Assembly: GCF_002934265.1 (NCBI RefSeq)
Contig: NZ_PTIX01000005.1
Coordinates: 372,001 to 436,000 of the forward strand
Direction of reading: 5' to 3'
DNA length: 64,000 nucleotides
From: Actinokineospora auranticolor
GTDB taxonomy: Bacteria; Actinomycetota; Actinomycetes; Mycobacteriales; Pseudonocardiaceae
How positions within the stretch are numbered: position 1 is the stretch's first letter; each line of letters starts with the position of its first letter. A program made the translations under genes and the position numbers. Shown piece by piece: positions 16,711 to 24,216 of this stretch. The notes beneath the pieces were generated by a model that saw only the letters and a program-made list of their open reading frames with translations, was not told the origin of the DNA and searched no databases.

Positions 16711-18786
16711 TCAGCAGTCGGCGGAGCGGGTGGCGGATTCCAGGGACTTGGTGAGCAGCTTCAGCCACTGCGTGGCGGTGGCCGTGTCGTTCTGGTCGAG
16801 GGGTTCGTTGACACCCGGCAGAACCTTGACGGCGTAGCCGGTGTACGTGCCGGGGGCGTAGATCTGGTGGCGGTACCAGGCCCGGTCCGGCAGGCCCTCG
16901 GACCGGGTCAGCGCCCGTTCCTGGGCCAGCACCGACCGGTTGAGCCGGTCCAGCCCGTCACGGCCGCCGAAGGACTTGTCGCGCAGCAGTTTGTCGCGTG
17001 TGGACTCCAGTTTCTCGGTGGCTCGCAGCCAGTCCTGGGCGGCCTTGGTCGCGGCCGTCACGTCGACCCCGCGCTTGCCCGCGGCCGCCAGGTAGGTCAG
17101 GGTCTCGCGGGCGTAGTCGGAGTAGTTGAGGGGGATGACGTCGGCCTGGGCCAGGCGCAGGCCGACCAGGCCCGTGGTCTGGGCGGACACGGACTGGTAG
17201 CGCGAACCGGGGTCGACGAAGCGCTCGAGGTTCTGCGGGTCGTCGATGGTGCTGTGGTAGTTGCCGCCGGGGGAGTCGAAGCCGAGGTCGGCCGACGGGA
17301 CGCCGAGCCGGTCGAGGAACGCGGTGTAGTCCGAACCGCTGCCGAGGCGGGTGGGCACCGGGGCGCCCTGCGCGGTCCAGTTGGCGTAGACCGTGCCCTT
17401 CTCCGGGTCCGGCACCACCTTGGTGACGTCGGTGATCACGTCGTCGAGCGCCGGGACCGACGACGCGCCGAACGAGCGGCCCGCCGTGCCGTCCATGTTC
17501 AGGTACGCGACCGCGCCCCGCCGCAGCTCGGGGGCGAGCTGCTCGACCCACTCGGTGGAGCCGAGCAGGCCGTACTCCTCGCCGTCCCAGCCCGCGATCA
17601 CGATCGTGCGCTCGGGTCGCCACCCGGTCTTGAGCAGCCGCGAGATGCCGTAGGCGATCTGCAGCGCCGAGGTCCAGCCGCTGGTGTTGTCGACGCTGCC
17701 GTAGGTCCAGGCGTCCCGGTGGGCGCCGATGATGACCTTCTCGTCGGGGCGGCCGCGCCCCTTGATCTCGGTGATGATGTTGTCGACCGGCAGCTGCTGG
17801 TACTCGATGTCGAGGTCCAGCCGGGCCTCGGTGGGGCCGGGCCCGACGTGGTACGGGAAGTCGAGGCCGCCCTGCCAGTTCGCGGGCACCGCCGGGCCGC
17901 CGAGGGCGCGCAGCAGGTGCTGGGCCTCGCCGTAGGAGATCGGGGTCGTGGGGATGCGCGGCAGGTTGTCCGCGTCCTCCGGGTCGATCCGCTCGGTACC
18001 GGGCACCGACGGCTCGCCCGGGGTCAGCGGGTCGCCGGGGTATTCGAAGATGTACTGCACGCTGCCGCGCTGGATCGAGTCCGCGGGCCGCCACGGGCCG
18101 TCGGGGTAGACCGGGCCGCGCACGAACCCGTCGTCCTTGGGGTCGGAGTAGATGATCACGCCCTTGGCCCCGTGCTCCTGCGCGACCTTCGACTTCACGC
18201 CGCGGAAGCTGCCGCCGTAGCGGGCCAGCACGATCTTGCCCCGGACGTCCACCCCCAGGGAGGCCAGGTGCTGGTAGTCCTCGGGCAGGCCGTAGTTGAC
18301 GTAGACCACCTGTCCGGTGACGTCACCGGCGGGTGAGTACGCGTTGTAGCCGACGACCGCCTCGTCGAGGTACTTCTGCCCCGGGTAGGGCTTCTCCTTG
18401 ACGCTCAGCGTCCGCTTCGTCGGGGCCGTGACCTCGACCTTGATGTCCTTGGCCACCGACCCGTACACCGAGTACCGCACGTGCCGGGCGGGCAGGCCCC
18501 ACTCGCGCAGCTTGCCTAAGGCGTACTCACCGGCGACCCGGTTGCCCTCGGTCCCGATGAGCTGGGGCCTCGACGACATCGTCGTGTTCAGTTCCTTGGC
18601 CTGCGCCGGGTCGATCGCGGCCAGGAAATCCTTCTCCGCTCGTCGCTGCGCGGCCGAGTGGCCGGCGGTGAACCCGAGCAGGGGCTCATCCCGCGCGGCG
18701 GCGGGCACGGTGGCCAGGGAGGTCAGCAGACCCACCACGGCCGCACCCGCGACAACCTTCGAACTGCGTTGGGTGATGCTTCGCAT
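16711..18786 (-). CDS. Secreted M28-family metallopeptidase (glutamate carboxypeptidase II-like)
   Basis: A 691-residue secreted protein. Residues 1-31 are a signal peptide (AGAAVVGLLTSLATVPAAA). A PA domain follows (VRGKIVLARYGGSFRGVKSK and GAKGVIIYSDP). The M28 catalytic domain has the dinuclear zinc set: His in IGAHRDAW, Asp in VDNTSG, Glu-Glu in WDGEEYG, Asp in NMDGTAG and His in GGNYHSTIDD. A C-terminal helical dimerisation-like domain matches the transferrin-receptor/PSMA architecture. It should remove C-terminal residues from peptides or poly-glutamates outside the cell. ATG 18786 is chosen over an upstream codon because it gives a clean signal peptide. Confidence 0.93.
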   Translation of the reverse strand: MRSITQRSSKVVAGAAVVGLLTSLATVPAAARDEPLLGFTAGHSAAQRRAEKDFLAAIDPAQAKELNTTMSSRPQLIGTEGNRVAGEYALGKLREWGLPARHVRYSVYGSVAKDIKVEVTAPTKRTLSVKEKPYPGQKYLDEAVVGYNAYSPAGDVTGQVVYVNYGLPEDYQHLASLGVDVRGKIVLARYGGSFRGVKSKVAQEHGAKGVIIYSDPKDDGFVRGPVYPDGPWRPADSIQRGSVQYIFEYPGDPLTPGEPSVPGTERIDPEDADNLPRIPTTPISYGEAQHLLRALGGPAVPANWQGGLDFPYHVGPGPTEARLDLDIEYQQLPVDNIITEIKGRGRPDEKVIIGAHRDAWTYGSVDNTSGWTSALQIAYGISRLLKTGWRPERTIVIAGWDGEEYGLLGSTEWVEQLAPELRRGAVAYLNMDGTAGRSFGASSVPALDDVITDVTKVVPDPEKGTVYANWTAQGAPVPTRLGSGSDYTAFLDRLGVPSADLGFDSPGGNYHSTIDDPQNLERFVDPGSRYQSVSAQTTGLVGLRLAQADVIPLNYSDYARETLTYLAAAGKRGVDVTAATKAAQDWLRATEKLESTRDKLLRDKSFGGRDGLDRLNRSVLAQERALTRSEGLPDRAWYRHQIYAPGTYTGYAVKVLPGVNEPLDQNDTATATQWLKLLTKSLESATRSADC

Positions 18787-18962
18787 ACGGCCAGTCAACC
18801 GGTCCCGCCGGTGGGGCACCACCCACTGATCGTCCGGCGTCTTACCAGTTGGAACCCGGGAACGCCCCGAACGAGTGGCACCCGACCCGGGGATTGCCGG
18901 GTCCGTGCGGACCGCACCACGATCGGGAGTCCACAGTGGTCCGATCCGGAAGAGGCGCGGCG

Positions 18963-20024
18963 ATGTCGAAGTGCGGGAGAGTCCTGGGCTTGGTCCTGTC
19001 CCTGGTGGCGGCGGCGGTGGTCACGGCGACACCGGCCCAGGCGCTGCCGGCCGGGTGCGCCAAGCCCGGGTCGCTGAACTGCCTGCGGATCACCAGCGGC
19101 GCGTTCGCGGGGAGCCTGGACATCGAGAACCCGGACGACCCGCACGCGTACTTGCGGTTCCGGGGCGACAACGGTGAGCGCTCGTTCTGGAAGCTGGAGC
19201 AGAACGCCGACTTCACCTTCCGCATCCGCAACCTGGCCAGCGGCAACTGCGTCGACGTGTGGCGCACCAACGGCTACCTGGACCAGTGGGAGTGCGTCGG
19301 GCAGAGCAGCCAGCGCTGGCACCTGGTCCCGTTCGCCGCCGACCTGTCGAGCTACTTCGTCAAGCAGGAGGACACCGGCCGCTGCTTCACCCTCGACAAC
19401 GACGGCTACGTCTACGTCGGCGACTGCGCGGCGGGCGACACCCGCCAGTCGTTCACCCTCGGCGTCGACGGCAGCACCCTGGCGGGCACGAAGAACCTCG
19501 CCGTCCGGTACGCCATGAAGGTCTGCGACAGCAAACCGGAGACCTGCGGCTGGAAGGAGGACAAGACCAAGTACCCGGCCTACCTCGCCCCGGCCGAGTG
19601 CGTGAGCCAGCTGGTCAAGAACGCCACCCCGAACGAGGCCACCTACACCCGCACCTGGACCCAGACCACCGGCTGGCAGAACACCGTCGGCGGCAGCGTC
19701 ACGGTGTCCACCGACATCGGCATCGATCTGGGCATCAAGGCGAAGGTGACGACCGCGATCCAGGCCAACTACCAGCACGCCTGGATCGGCTCGGAAGCGG
19801 TCTCCGACGCGGTGTCCATCAAGCTGAAGCCGGGGGAGTACGGCTGGGTGACGCGCGCGGCCCTGGTGAAGAAGGTGACCGGCACCTGGACCCTCGACCT
19901 CGCGGGCCAGAGCTGGACCCAGAAGGCCACCATCGTCATCCCCGCCAAGGACGGCACGGACAGCAAACTCAGCGCGGTCGTCCTCAAGGCTGGCAAGACC
20001 CCGCCCACCGACTGCAAGGGCTGA
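18963..20024 (+). CDS. Secreted beta-trefoil lectin-like protein with aerolysin-like C-terminal region
   Basis: A 353-residue exported protein. Residues 1-27 are a signal peptide (LVLSLVAAAVVTATPAQA). Residues about 30-170 form a beta-trefoil with ricin-like repeats (FRIRNLASGNCVDVW, QRWHLVPF, DTGRCFTLDNDGYV); such domains bind sugars. The region from about 220 is rich in Thr/Ser with alternating hydrophobic residues (TYTRTWTQTTGWQNTVGGSV, then VTTAIQANYQHAW and YGWVTRAALVKKVTGTW), the pattern of aerolysin/ETX-type beta-pore-forming modules. Several Cys could form disulfides. A secreted toxin or surface-binding protein is plausible. It is transcribed divergently from the M28 peptidase gene. 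Domain assignments are by pattern only. Confidence 0.75.
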   Translation: MSKCGRVLGLVLSLVAAAVVTATPAQALPAGCAKPGSLNCLRITSGAFAGSLDIENPDDPHAYLRFRGDNGERSFWKLEQNADFTFRIRNLASGNCVDVWRTNGYLDQWECVGQSSQRWHLVPFAADLSSYFVKQEDTGRCFTLDNDGYVYVGDCAAGDTRQSFTLGVDGSTLAGTKNLAVRYAMKVCDSKPETCGWKEDKTKYPAYLAPAECVSQLVKNATPNEATYTRTWTQTTGWQNTVGGSVTVSTDIGIDLGIKAKVTTAIQANYQHAWIGSEAVSDAVSIKLKPGEYGWVTRAALVKKVTGTWTLDLAGQSWTQKATIVIPAKDGTDSKLSAVVLKAGKTPPTDCKG

Positions 20025-20044
20025 CGGGGGGAATCCACAGTGGA

Positions 20045-20079
20045 CGGGTGTGGGGTCGGGAGCGTCGACCCCACACCCG
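20045..20079. terminator. 14-bp perfect hairpin between convergent genes
   Basis: CGGGTGTGGGGTCG (20045-20058) pairs with 20066-20079 across a 7-nt loop, between the lectin gene and the convergent PPOX gene. Likely bidirectional terminator. Confidence 0.75.
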
Positions 20080-20080
20080 C

Positions 20081-20968
20081 TCAGACGGCCGGGTTGAAGC
20101 GGGAGAACTCGGGGGCGGACCAGTGCAGCGGGATGGCGTCGGCCACCTCGACCACGTCCGCCACGGTGAACCGCACCACGCGCTGGGCACCGGGGTGCCG
20201 GGCGGCGGACTCGGCGGACCAGTCGACGACGGCCGTGCCGGACAGGTGCAGTGCCGTGCCGGTGCTCCAGTCGGGGAACAGCAATCCCGCGCGCGGGTCG
20301 AGTTCCAGGTTGCCCAGCGTGAGGAACATGGCGTTGCCCGAGTAATCGGGCCACTCCAACTCGGCGCCGGGACCGACCTGGACGAATCCCGGGTTGCCGC
20401 CGCGGTGCGAGGTGTCCACGGACTCGTCGGCAGCGGTCGTCACGAAGAACGTGTCGGCCGCCGCGATCACCCGCCGCTGCGCCTCGGACAGCGACTCGCT
20501 CCAGGTCGCGGTGGGGGAGCCCGGCGCGACCGGTAGTGGTGACCGGCGCTGGATGTACTGGGGGCAGTTGGCCACGACCTGTTCCACGTCGACGGCGAGC
20601 CCGTCCGGCGTCGGCCGGGCCAGTCCGTTGACCCGCATCCGCCGCCGGGTGTCGGGCTCGATCGCGATCGTGCCGACCTGGGTCGGTCGGGTCAGGGCCG
20701 CCGCCAACGGATCGGCGGCGTTCGGCCGGGCGGCGACGGAGATGGTCCGTTCGTCCGGCGCGGCCAGGAATCCGGGGCGGCCGGTGAGCGCGGTGGACCA
20801 CAGGCGGCCCGCCGCGTCGGCCGCGCCGAGGAACAGCACCGGCTGCCGGGTCAGGAACTCCGCCGCGACGCGCGGCACGGTGTCGCGGGCGACCCGCTCG
20901 ACGCGCGCGGACTCATCCCGGACCCCGGCGCGGACCTGGACCGCCAACTCCCCGCGGTGGTAGGCCAT
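20081..20968 (-). CDS. Pyridoxamine 5'-phosphate oxidase-family flavoprotein
   Basis: A 295-residue protein built from two split-barrel units of the PNPOx-like fold: residues about 35-125 (FLGAADAAGRLWSTALTG, then GTIAIEPDTRRRMRVNGLA) and about 165-265 (TFFVTTAADESVDTSHRGG, then MFLTLGNLELDPRAGLLFPD). Such proteins bind FMN or F420 and reduce small electrophiles or act in oxidative stress. ATG 20968 overlaps the VOC gene stop (TGATG), so the two are translated together. The open frame extends far upstream but only through the VOC gene. Confidence 0.85.
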   Translation of the reverse strand: MAYHRGELAVQVRAGVRDESARVERVARDTVPRVAAEFLTRQPVLFLGAADAAGRLWSTALTGRPGFLAAPDERTISVAARPNAADPLAAALTRPTQVGTIAIEPDTRRRMRVNGLARPTPDGLAVDVEQVVANCPQYIQRRSPLPVAPGSPTATWSESLSEAQRRVIAAADTFFVTTAADESVDTSHRGGNPGFVQVGPGAELEWPDYSGNAMFLTLGNLELDPRAGLLFPDWSTGTALHLSGTAVVDWSAESAARHPGAQRVVRFTVADVVEVADAIPLHWSAPEFSRFNPAV

Positions 20969-21408
20969 CAGAAGAACCCGCAGGTCGGGGCACCCGGGGT
21001 GGGCGCGTCGCCGGTGGCGCCGGTGGGCGCGTAGATCTCCAGCCGGATCCCGTCCGGGTCGTGGAAGAACACCCCGCCGGAGTCGGCGCCTTCTCGGTGT
21101 GGCACCACGCCGTCGTGGGCGAACCGCACGTCCAGTTCCTTGAGCAGCACCTCCGCCGCGCGCACCTCCTCGATGGTGTCGACCTGGAACGACAGGTGGT
21201 GCAGGCCCGGGAGCCCGGTCGGGAACTCCCCGCCGCTCTGCTGCCACAGCGTGACCAGCAGGCGGCCGTCGCGGCCGAGGAACGCGTACCGCCCCGGTTC
21301 GGTCGCGGTGACCTCGAAGCCGAACACCCGCCGGTAGAACTCCACCGACCGTTCCAGGTCCGTGACGTTCAACCCGATGTGCCCGGTGCTGACCTTGTCG
21401 ACCGCCAT
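20968..21408 (-). CDS. VOC-family (glyoxalase/dioxygenase-type) protein
   Basis: A 146-residue single-chain vicinal-oxygen-chelate protein with two beta-alpha-beta-beta-beta units. Metal-ligand candidates are His in GHIGLNV, His in LHHLSFQV and Glu in RLEIYAP. Typical motifs include FYRRVFGFEV and FFHDPDGIRLE. It may isomerise, cleave or sequester a small reactive compound; the coupled PPOX reductase and the adjacent CGNR regulator suggest detoxification. ATG 21408 is used; the promoter TTGACC-N17-TAACTT lies upstream and overlaps an inverted repeat. Confidence 0.87.
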   Translation of the reverse strand: MAVDKVSTGHIGLNVTDLERSVEFYRRVFGFEVTATEPGRYAFLGRDGRLLVTLWQQSGGEFPTGLPGLHHLSFQVDTIEEVRAAEVLLKELDVRFAHDGVVPHREGADSGGVFFHDPDGIRLEIYAPTGATGDAPTPGAPTCGFF

Positions 21409-21442
21409 CAACCGCCCCTCTCGTTGTCTAACCCTTATTCTC

Positions 21443-21471
21443 AAGTTAAGCGGTTAGGTGCGGGCGGTCAA
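21443..21471 (-). promoter_or_regulatory. Promoter TTGACC-N17-TAACTT of the VOC-PPOX operon
   Basis: On the minus strand, TTGACC (21471-21466) and TAACTT (21448-21443) are separated by 17 nt. One arm of the 21454-21479 inverted repeat lies in the spacer and the other just upstream of the -35 box, the layout expected for repression. Confidence 0.6.
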
Positions 21472-21479
21472 CCACCTAA
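21454..21479. promoter_or_regulatory. Inverted repeat TTAGGTG-N12-CACCTAA, probable CGNR operator
   Basis: Seven-bp perfect arms with a 12-nt spacer lie in the divergent gap between the VOC gene and the CGNR regulator. The spacer length equals that of the repeat at 14402-14431 next to the other CGNR regulator, although the arm sequence differs. Confidence 0.6.
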
Positions 21480-21539
21480 ATCGTTTTTGCCGGTGACGGT
21501 AGTTTGGACGGGTCGGTGTCTCGCGGGAAGGAGCGTGGT

Positions 21540-22034
21540 GTGTCCGCACGGCCCCTGGTTGGCGAACCCCTGTCGCTCGACCTGCTCAACACGCGGTGGG
21601 CGGGTCCGAGCGGGCCGCACGACGCGCTCGACACGGTCGACGGGTTGCGGGCTTGGCTGAGCGAGGCCGACTTGCCGGGGACGGTCGACGAGCCGACCCT
21701 TGCCGCGCTCCGTGAGACGAGGGATTCGATCCTCGCCGCGATCGGCGGTGACACCGCCGGTCTGGACGCGGTGCTCGACCGCGGCCGGGTGCGGTTGTGC
21801 GTCGAGGGGGACCGGATCGAGGTCGACCCCGCGTGGCTGCCGTCCTGGCTGGCCGCCCGGCACTGCCTCGACCTGCTGACCACCGTGCCGGACCGGATCA
21901 AGGCGTGCGCGGGCCCGACCTGCGTCCTGCACTTCCTCGACACGTCGAAGAACGGCAGCAGGCGCTGGTGCTCCATGGCGGGTTGCGGCAACCGCGCCAA
22001 GGCCAACCGCCACTACACCCGCTCGCGGGGGTGA
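21540..22034 (+). CDS. ABATE-domain, CGNR zinc-finger transcriptional regulator
   Basis: A 164-residue regulator of the ABATE/zf-CGNR family. The N-terminal part has the family motif EPLSLDLLNTRW; the C-terminal zinc finger has CAGPTC, then FLDTSKNGSRRWCSMAGCGNRAK, including the canonical CGNR. GTG 21540 has AAGGAG about 8 nt upstream and is preferred to TTG 21504. Divergent from the VOC-PPOX operon, which it most likely represses or activates through the repeat in the shared gap. Confidence 0.88.
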   Translation: MSARPLVGEPLSLDLLNTRWAGPSGPHDALDTVDGLRAWLSEADLPGTVDEPTLAALRETRDSILAAIGGDTAGLDAVLDRGRVRLCVEGDRIEVDPAWLPSWLAARHCLDLLTTVPDRIKACAGPTCVLHFLDTSKNGSRRWCSMAGCGNRAKANRHYTRSRG

Positions 22035-22037
22035 GAG

Positions 22038-22054
22038 TTTCCACGATATGGAAA
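22038..22054. promoter_or_regulatory. Dyad TTTCC-N7-GGAAA upstream of the organosulfur operon
   Basis: Perfect 5-bp arms (TTTCC ACGATAT GGAAA), extended by one base on the inner side (A/T). A related dyad with spacer 8 follows at 22096-22113. Both stand upstream of the promoter at 22128-22156, a position suited to an activator. Confidence 0.4.
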
Positions 22055-22095
22055 GCCGTTGCGCGAAGGTCGGCTATATCGCCTGTTCAGCGGCC

Positions 22096-22113
22096 TTTCC
22101 ATGATGCGGGAAA
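22096..22113. promoter_or_regulatory. Second dyad TTTCC-N8-GGAAA upstream of the organosulfur operon
   Basis: TTTCCATGATGCGGGAAA repeats the arms of the 22038 dyad, 58 bp further down and about 15 bp before the -35 box. The shared CATGAT/CACGAT core strengthens the relation. Confidence 0.4.
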
Positions 22114-22127
22114 CGTCAGGGGCGTGG

Positions 22128-22156
22128 TTGACGGTCGTCGTCGGCATGCCTAGCGT
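22128..22156 (+). promoter_or_regulatory. Promoter TTGACG-N17-TAGCGT of the organosulfur operon
   Basis: TTGACG (22128-22133) and TAGCGT (22151-22156) are 17 nt apart. The -10 box ends 7 nt before the leader-peptide ATG at 22164, so the transcript should start at or next to that ATG and be leaderless. Confidence 0.65.
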
Positions 22157-22163
22157 TCCCGGC

Positions 22164-22241
22164 ATGAGGTTGCCCCGGCTGACGACCCGTCAGCACGTCG
22201 ACCTGGTCCGGGTGGCCAGCGCGCTCTGTTCGCGCGGCTGA
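22164..22241 (+). CDS. Putative leader peptide of a sulfur-metabolism operon (25 aa)
   Basis: The 25-residue frame encodes a short basic peptide with the stretch RQHVDLVRVASALC followed by three residues. The (R/S)xHVDLxRVxSAxC pattern is known from short actinobacterial leader peptides placed before sulfonate and sulfur-assimilation transporters. It starts directly at a predicted transcription start. The Cys codon near the 3' end fits a cysteine-sensing attenuation mechanism: stalling there would change folding of the downstream hairpin at 22269-22297. The mechanism is inference; the family resemblance is strong. Confidence 0.8.
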   Translation: MRLPRLTTRQHVDLVRVASALCSRG

Positions 22242-22268
22242 GCGACCCCGCTCCCACACACCGCCGGT

Positions 22269-22297
22269 AGCCGCGCCCGAACTCGGGTCCCGCGGCT
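22269..22297 (+). promoter_or_regulatory. Hairpin between leader peptide and operon, possible attenuator
   Basis: AGCCGCG (22269-22275) pairs with CGCGGCT (22291-22297); inside, CCCG (22276-22279) pairs with CGGG (22284-22287), leaving a 3-nt bulge. It begins 28 nt after the leader stop codon and 55 nt before the next gene. Confidence 0.45.
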
Positions 22298-22351
22298 CCC
22301 CGGCGACCCCTCCCTCACCTGATTCCTCGCGACAAGGCGACAGGCACGCTC

Positions 22352-23371
22352 ATGGGCATTTTCGCGCACTCCTCCAGACTTCCCCGACTCGCCGCGGCGG
22401 TCGTCCTCGCCACCGCGCTCGCCGCCTGCGGCACCGCGGACGCGGGTTCCGGCACCGACTCGAACACCGTCGTGGTCAAGCTGACCGACCCCGGCAACTA
22501 CGGGCCCCTGGCCTACGCCAAGAAGAACGGCAGCTTCGACGCGCCGCTGGCCAAGCTCGGCGCCAAGGTGGAGTGGGGCGGCTCGTACGTCTCCTTCACC
22601 GCCACCACCGACGCGATCCACTCCGGCGCGGTCAACTTCGCCGAGGGTGCCTTCTCGCCCGCGCTCGGCTACCTCGCCACCTCCGACGACATCCGCGTCG
22701 TCGCGGTCAAGGACGTGGTCACCGACTCGCGCGCCGGCGCGGGTGACGGGCTGGTCGTGCGCCCGGACAGTCCTATCAAGACGATCCAGGACCTGCGCGG
22801 CAAGCGGGTCGCGGTGAACAAGGCCGGGCGCGGCGAGTACCTGCTGCTGCTCGCGCTCAAGGAGGCGGGCATCCCGGCGAGCGAGGTGCAACGCGTCTAC
22901 CTGCAACAGGACCAGGCCGCGTCCGCCTTCGCCTCCGGCCAGGTCGACGCCTGGGTGGCCATCGTCCGGGCCTTCCCGCAGGCGCTCGCCAAGGGCGCCC
23001 GGGTGATCTTCCGCGGCCGTGACCTGCCCTCGGACGACCTGAACATGTTCGTCGCCCGCACCGACCTGCTCGACAAGAACCCCGAGGTGGTCCGGACCCT
23101 GATCGACGTGCTGTCCCAGTTGGACGAACAGGAGAAGGTGGAGCCGGAGAAGTTCCAGAACGTCTTCGCCGCGGAGGGGCCGACCGCGGCGACCGGTCTG
23201 CAACTGGAGAACAACATCGCCGTCGCCCGCTACGACAACGTGCTGCGGTTCCCGAAGCCCGAGGACGAGGCCCGGCTCAACGGCGTGTCCAAGGTGTTCG
23301 TGGACAACAAGGTCCTGGAGAAGGCGTCCGACCCGAAGAAGGTGTTCTACACCTGGGGTGAGCGGAAATGA
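22352..23371 (+). CDS. Sulfonate-type ABC transporter substrate-binding lipoprotein (SsuA-like)
   Basis: A 339-residue solute-binding protein of the SsuA/TauA group. Residues 1-26 are a lipoprotein signal with the lipobox LAAC. The mature part has the family pattern TDPGNYGPLAYAKKNGSFDAPL near the N terminus, DLRGKRVAVNKAGRGEYLLLLAL in the hinge region and ASAFASGQVDAWVAI. It should capture an alkane- or aryl-sulfonate, or a related organosulfur compound, outside the membrane. First structural gene after the leader peptide; its stop overlaps the permease start by 4 bp. Confidence 0.9.
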   Translation: MGIFAHSSRLPRLAAAVVLATALAACGTADAGSGTDSNTVVVKLTDPGNYGPLAYAKKNGSFDAPLAKLGAKVEWGGSYVSFTATTDAIHSGAVNFAEGAFSPALGYLATSDDIRVVAVKDVVTDSRAGAGDGLVVRPDSPIKTIQDLRGKRVAVNKAGRGEYLLLLALKEAGIPASEVQRVYLQQDQAASAFASGQVDAWVAIVRAFPQALAKGARVIFRGRDLPSDDLNMFVARTDLLDKNPEVVRTLIDVLSQLDEQEKVEPEKFQNVFAAEGPTAATGLQLENNIAVARYDNVLRFPKPEDEARLNGVSKVFVDNKVLEKASDPKKVFYTWGERK

Positions 23372-24216
23372 CGTTGGCGCCCGCCCGCGTGAACCGCGCG
23401 GAAGCACCGGCGCTGGCCGAACCGGAGTTCCTCGGCGCGAAGTCCCGCAACCGGTGGCTGTCGCTGGCCATCCGGGGCAGCGTCCCGGCGCTGATCCTCG
23501 TCGCGTGGTGGTACACGACCACGCACGGACACGTGTCCACCGAGGTGCTCGCGTCGCCGGGGCAGGTGCTCCAGGCCCTGGTGGAACTGGTGAACACCGG
23601 CCAGCTGTGGGACTTCGCGGTCGCCTCGTTCGGCCGCGCCGGGTTGGGCGTCGGCATCGGCGTGAGCGCCGCGCTGGTGCTGGGCCTGATCAGCGGGTTG
23701 AGCAGGCTCGGCGAGGAACTGGTGGACGCGACCGCGCAGATCATCCGCGTGGTCCCGTTCCTGGCCCTGGTGCCGCTGTTCATCTCCTGGTTCGGCGTCG
23801 ACGAGGCGTTCAAGGTCGCGCTGATCGCGGTCTCCTCCGCCTCGCCGATGTACGCCTACACCTACCTGGGCGTGCGCTCGGTCGACCGGAAGGTGGTCGA
23901 GGCGGCGCGCGGGTTCGGCCTGCGCGGCTGGCGGCTCGCGGTCGGCGTGATCGTGCCGAGCGCGCTGCCGAACATCCTGATGGCGCTGCGCATCTGCCTC
24001 GGCATCAGCCTGGTCGGCCTGATCGCGGCCGAGCAGGTCGGCGCCACCGAGGGCATCGGCTACCTGGTGACCCTGGCCCAGCAGTACTACCGCAACGACT
24101 ACATGGTGCTGTGCATCGTGATCTACGCGCTGATCGGGATCGCGGTGGACCTGCTGATCCGGCTGGCGGAGCGCACCGCCATGCCGTGGCGACGACACGG
24201 GACGGCGAGCGGATGA
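23368..24216 (+). CDS. Sulfonate-type ABC transporter permease (SsuC-like)
   Basis: A 282-residue integral membrane protein of the SsuC/TauC class. About six helices are visible, beginning SVPALILVAWWYTT, and the ATPase-contact EAA loop reads VVEAARGFGLRGWRLAVGVIVPSA, typical of the family (EAARTLGAS...). Overlaps both the SBP stop and the ATPase start by 4 bp, so the three are translationally coupled. Confidence 0.92.
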   Translation: MTLAPARVNRAEAPALAEPEFLGAKSRNRWLSLAIRGSVPALILVAWWYTTTHGHVSTEVLASPGQVLQALVELVNTGQLWDFAVASFGRAGLGVGIGVSAALVLGLISGLSRLGEELVDATAQIIRVVPFLALVPLFISWFGVDEAFKVALIAVSSASPMYAYTYLGVRSVDRKVVEAARGFGLRGWRLAVGVIVPSALPNILMALRICLGISLVGLIAAEQVGATEGIGYLVTLAQQYYRNDYMVLCIVIYALIGIAVDLLIRLAERTAMPWRRHGTASG

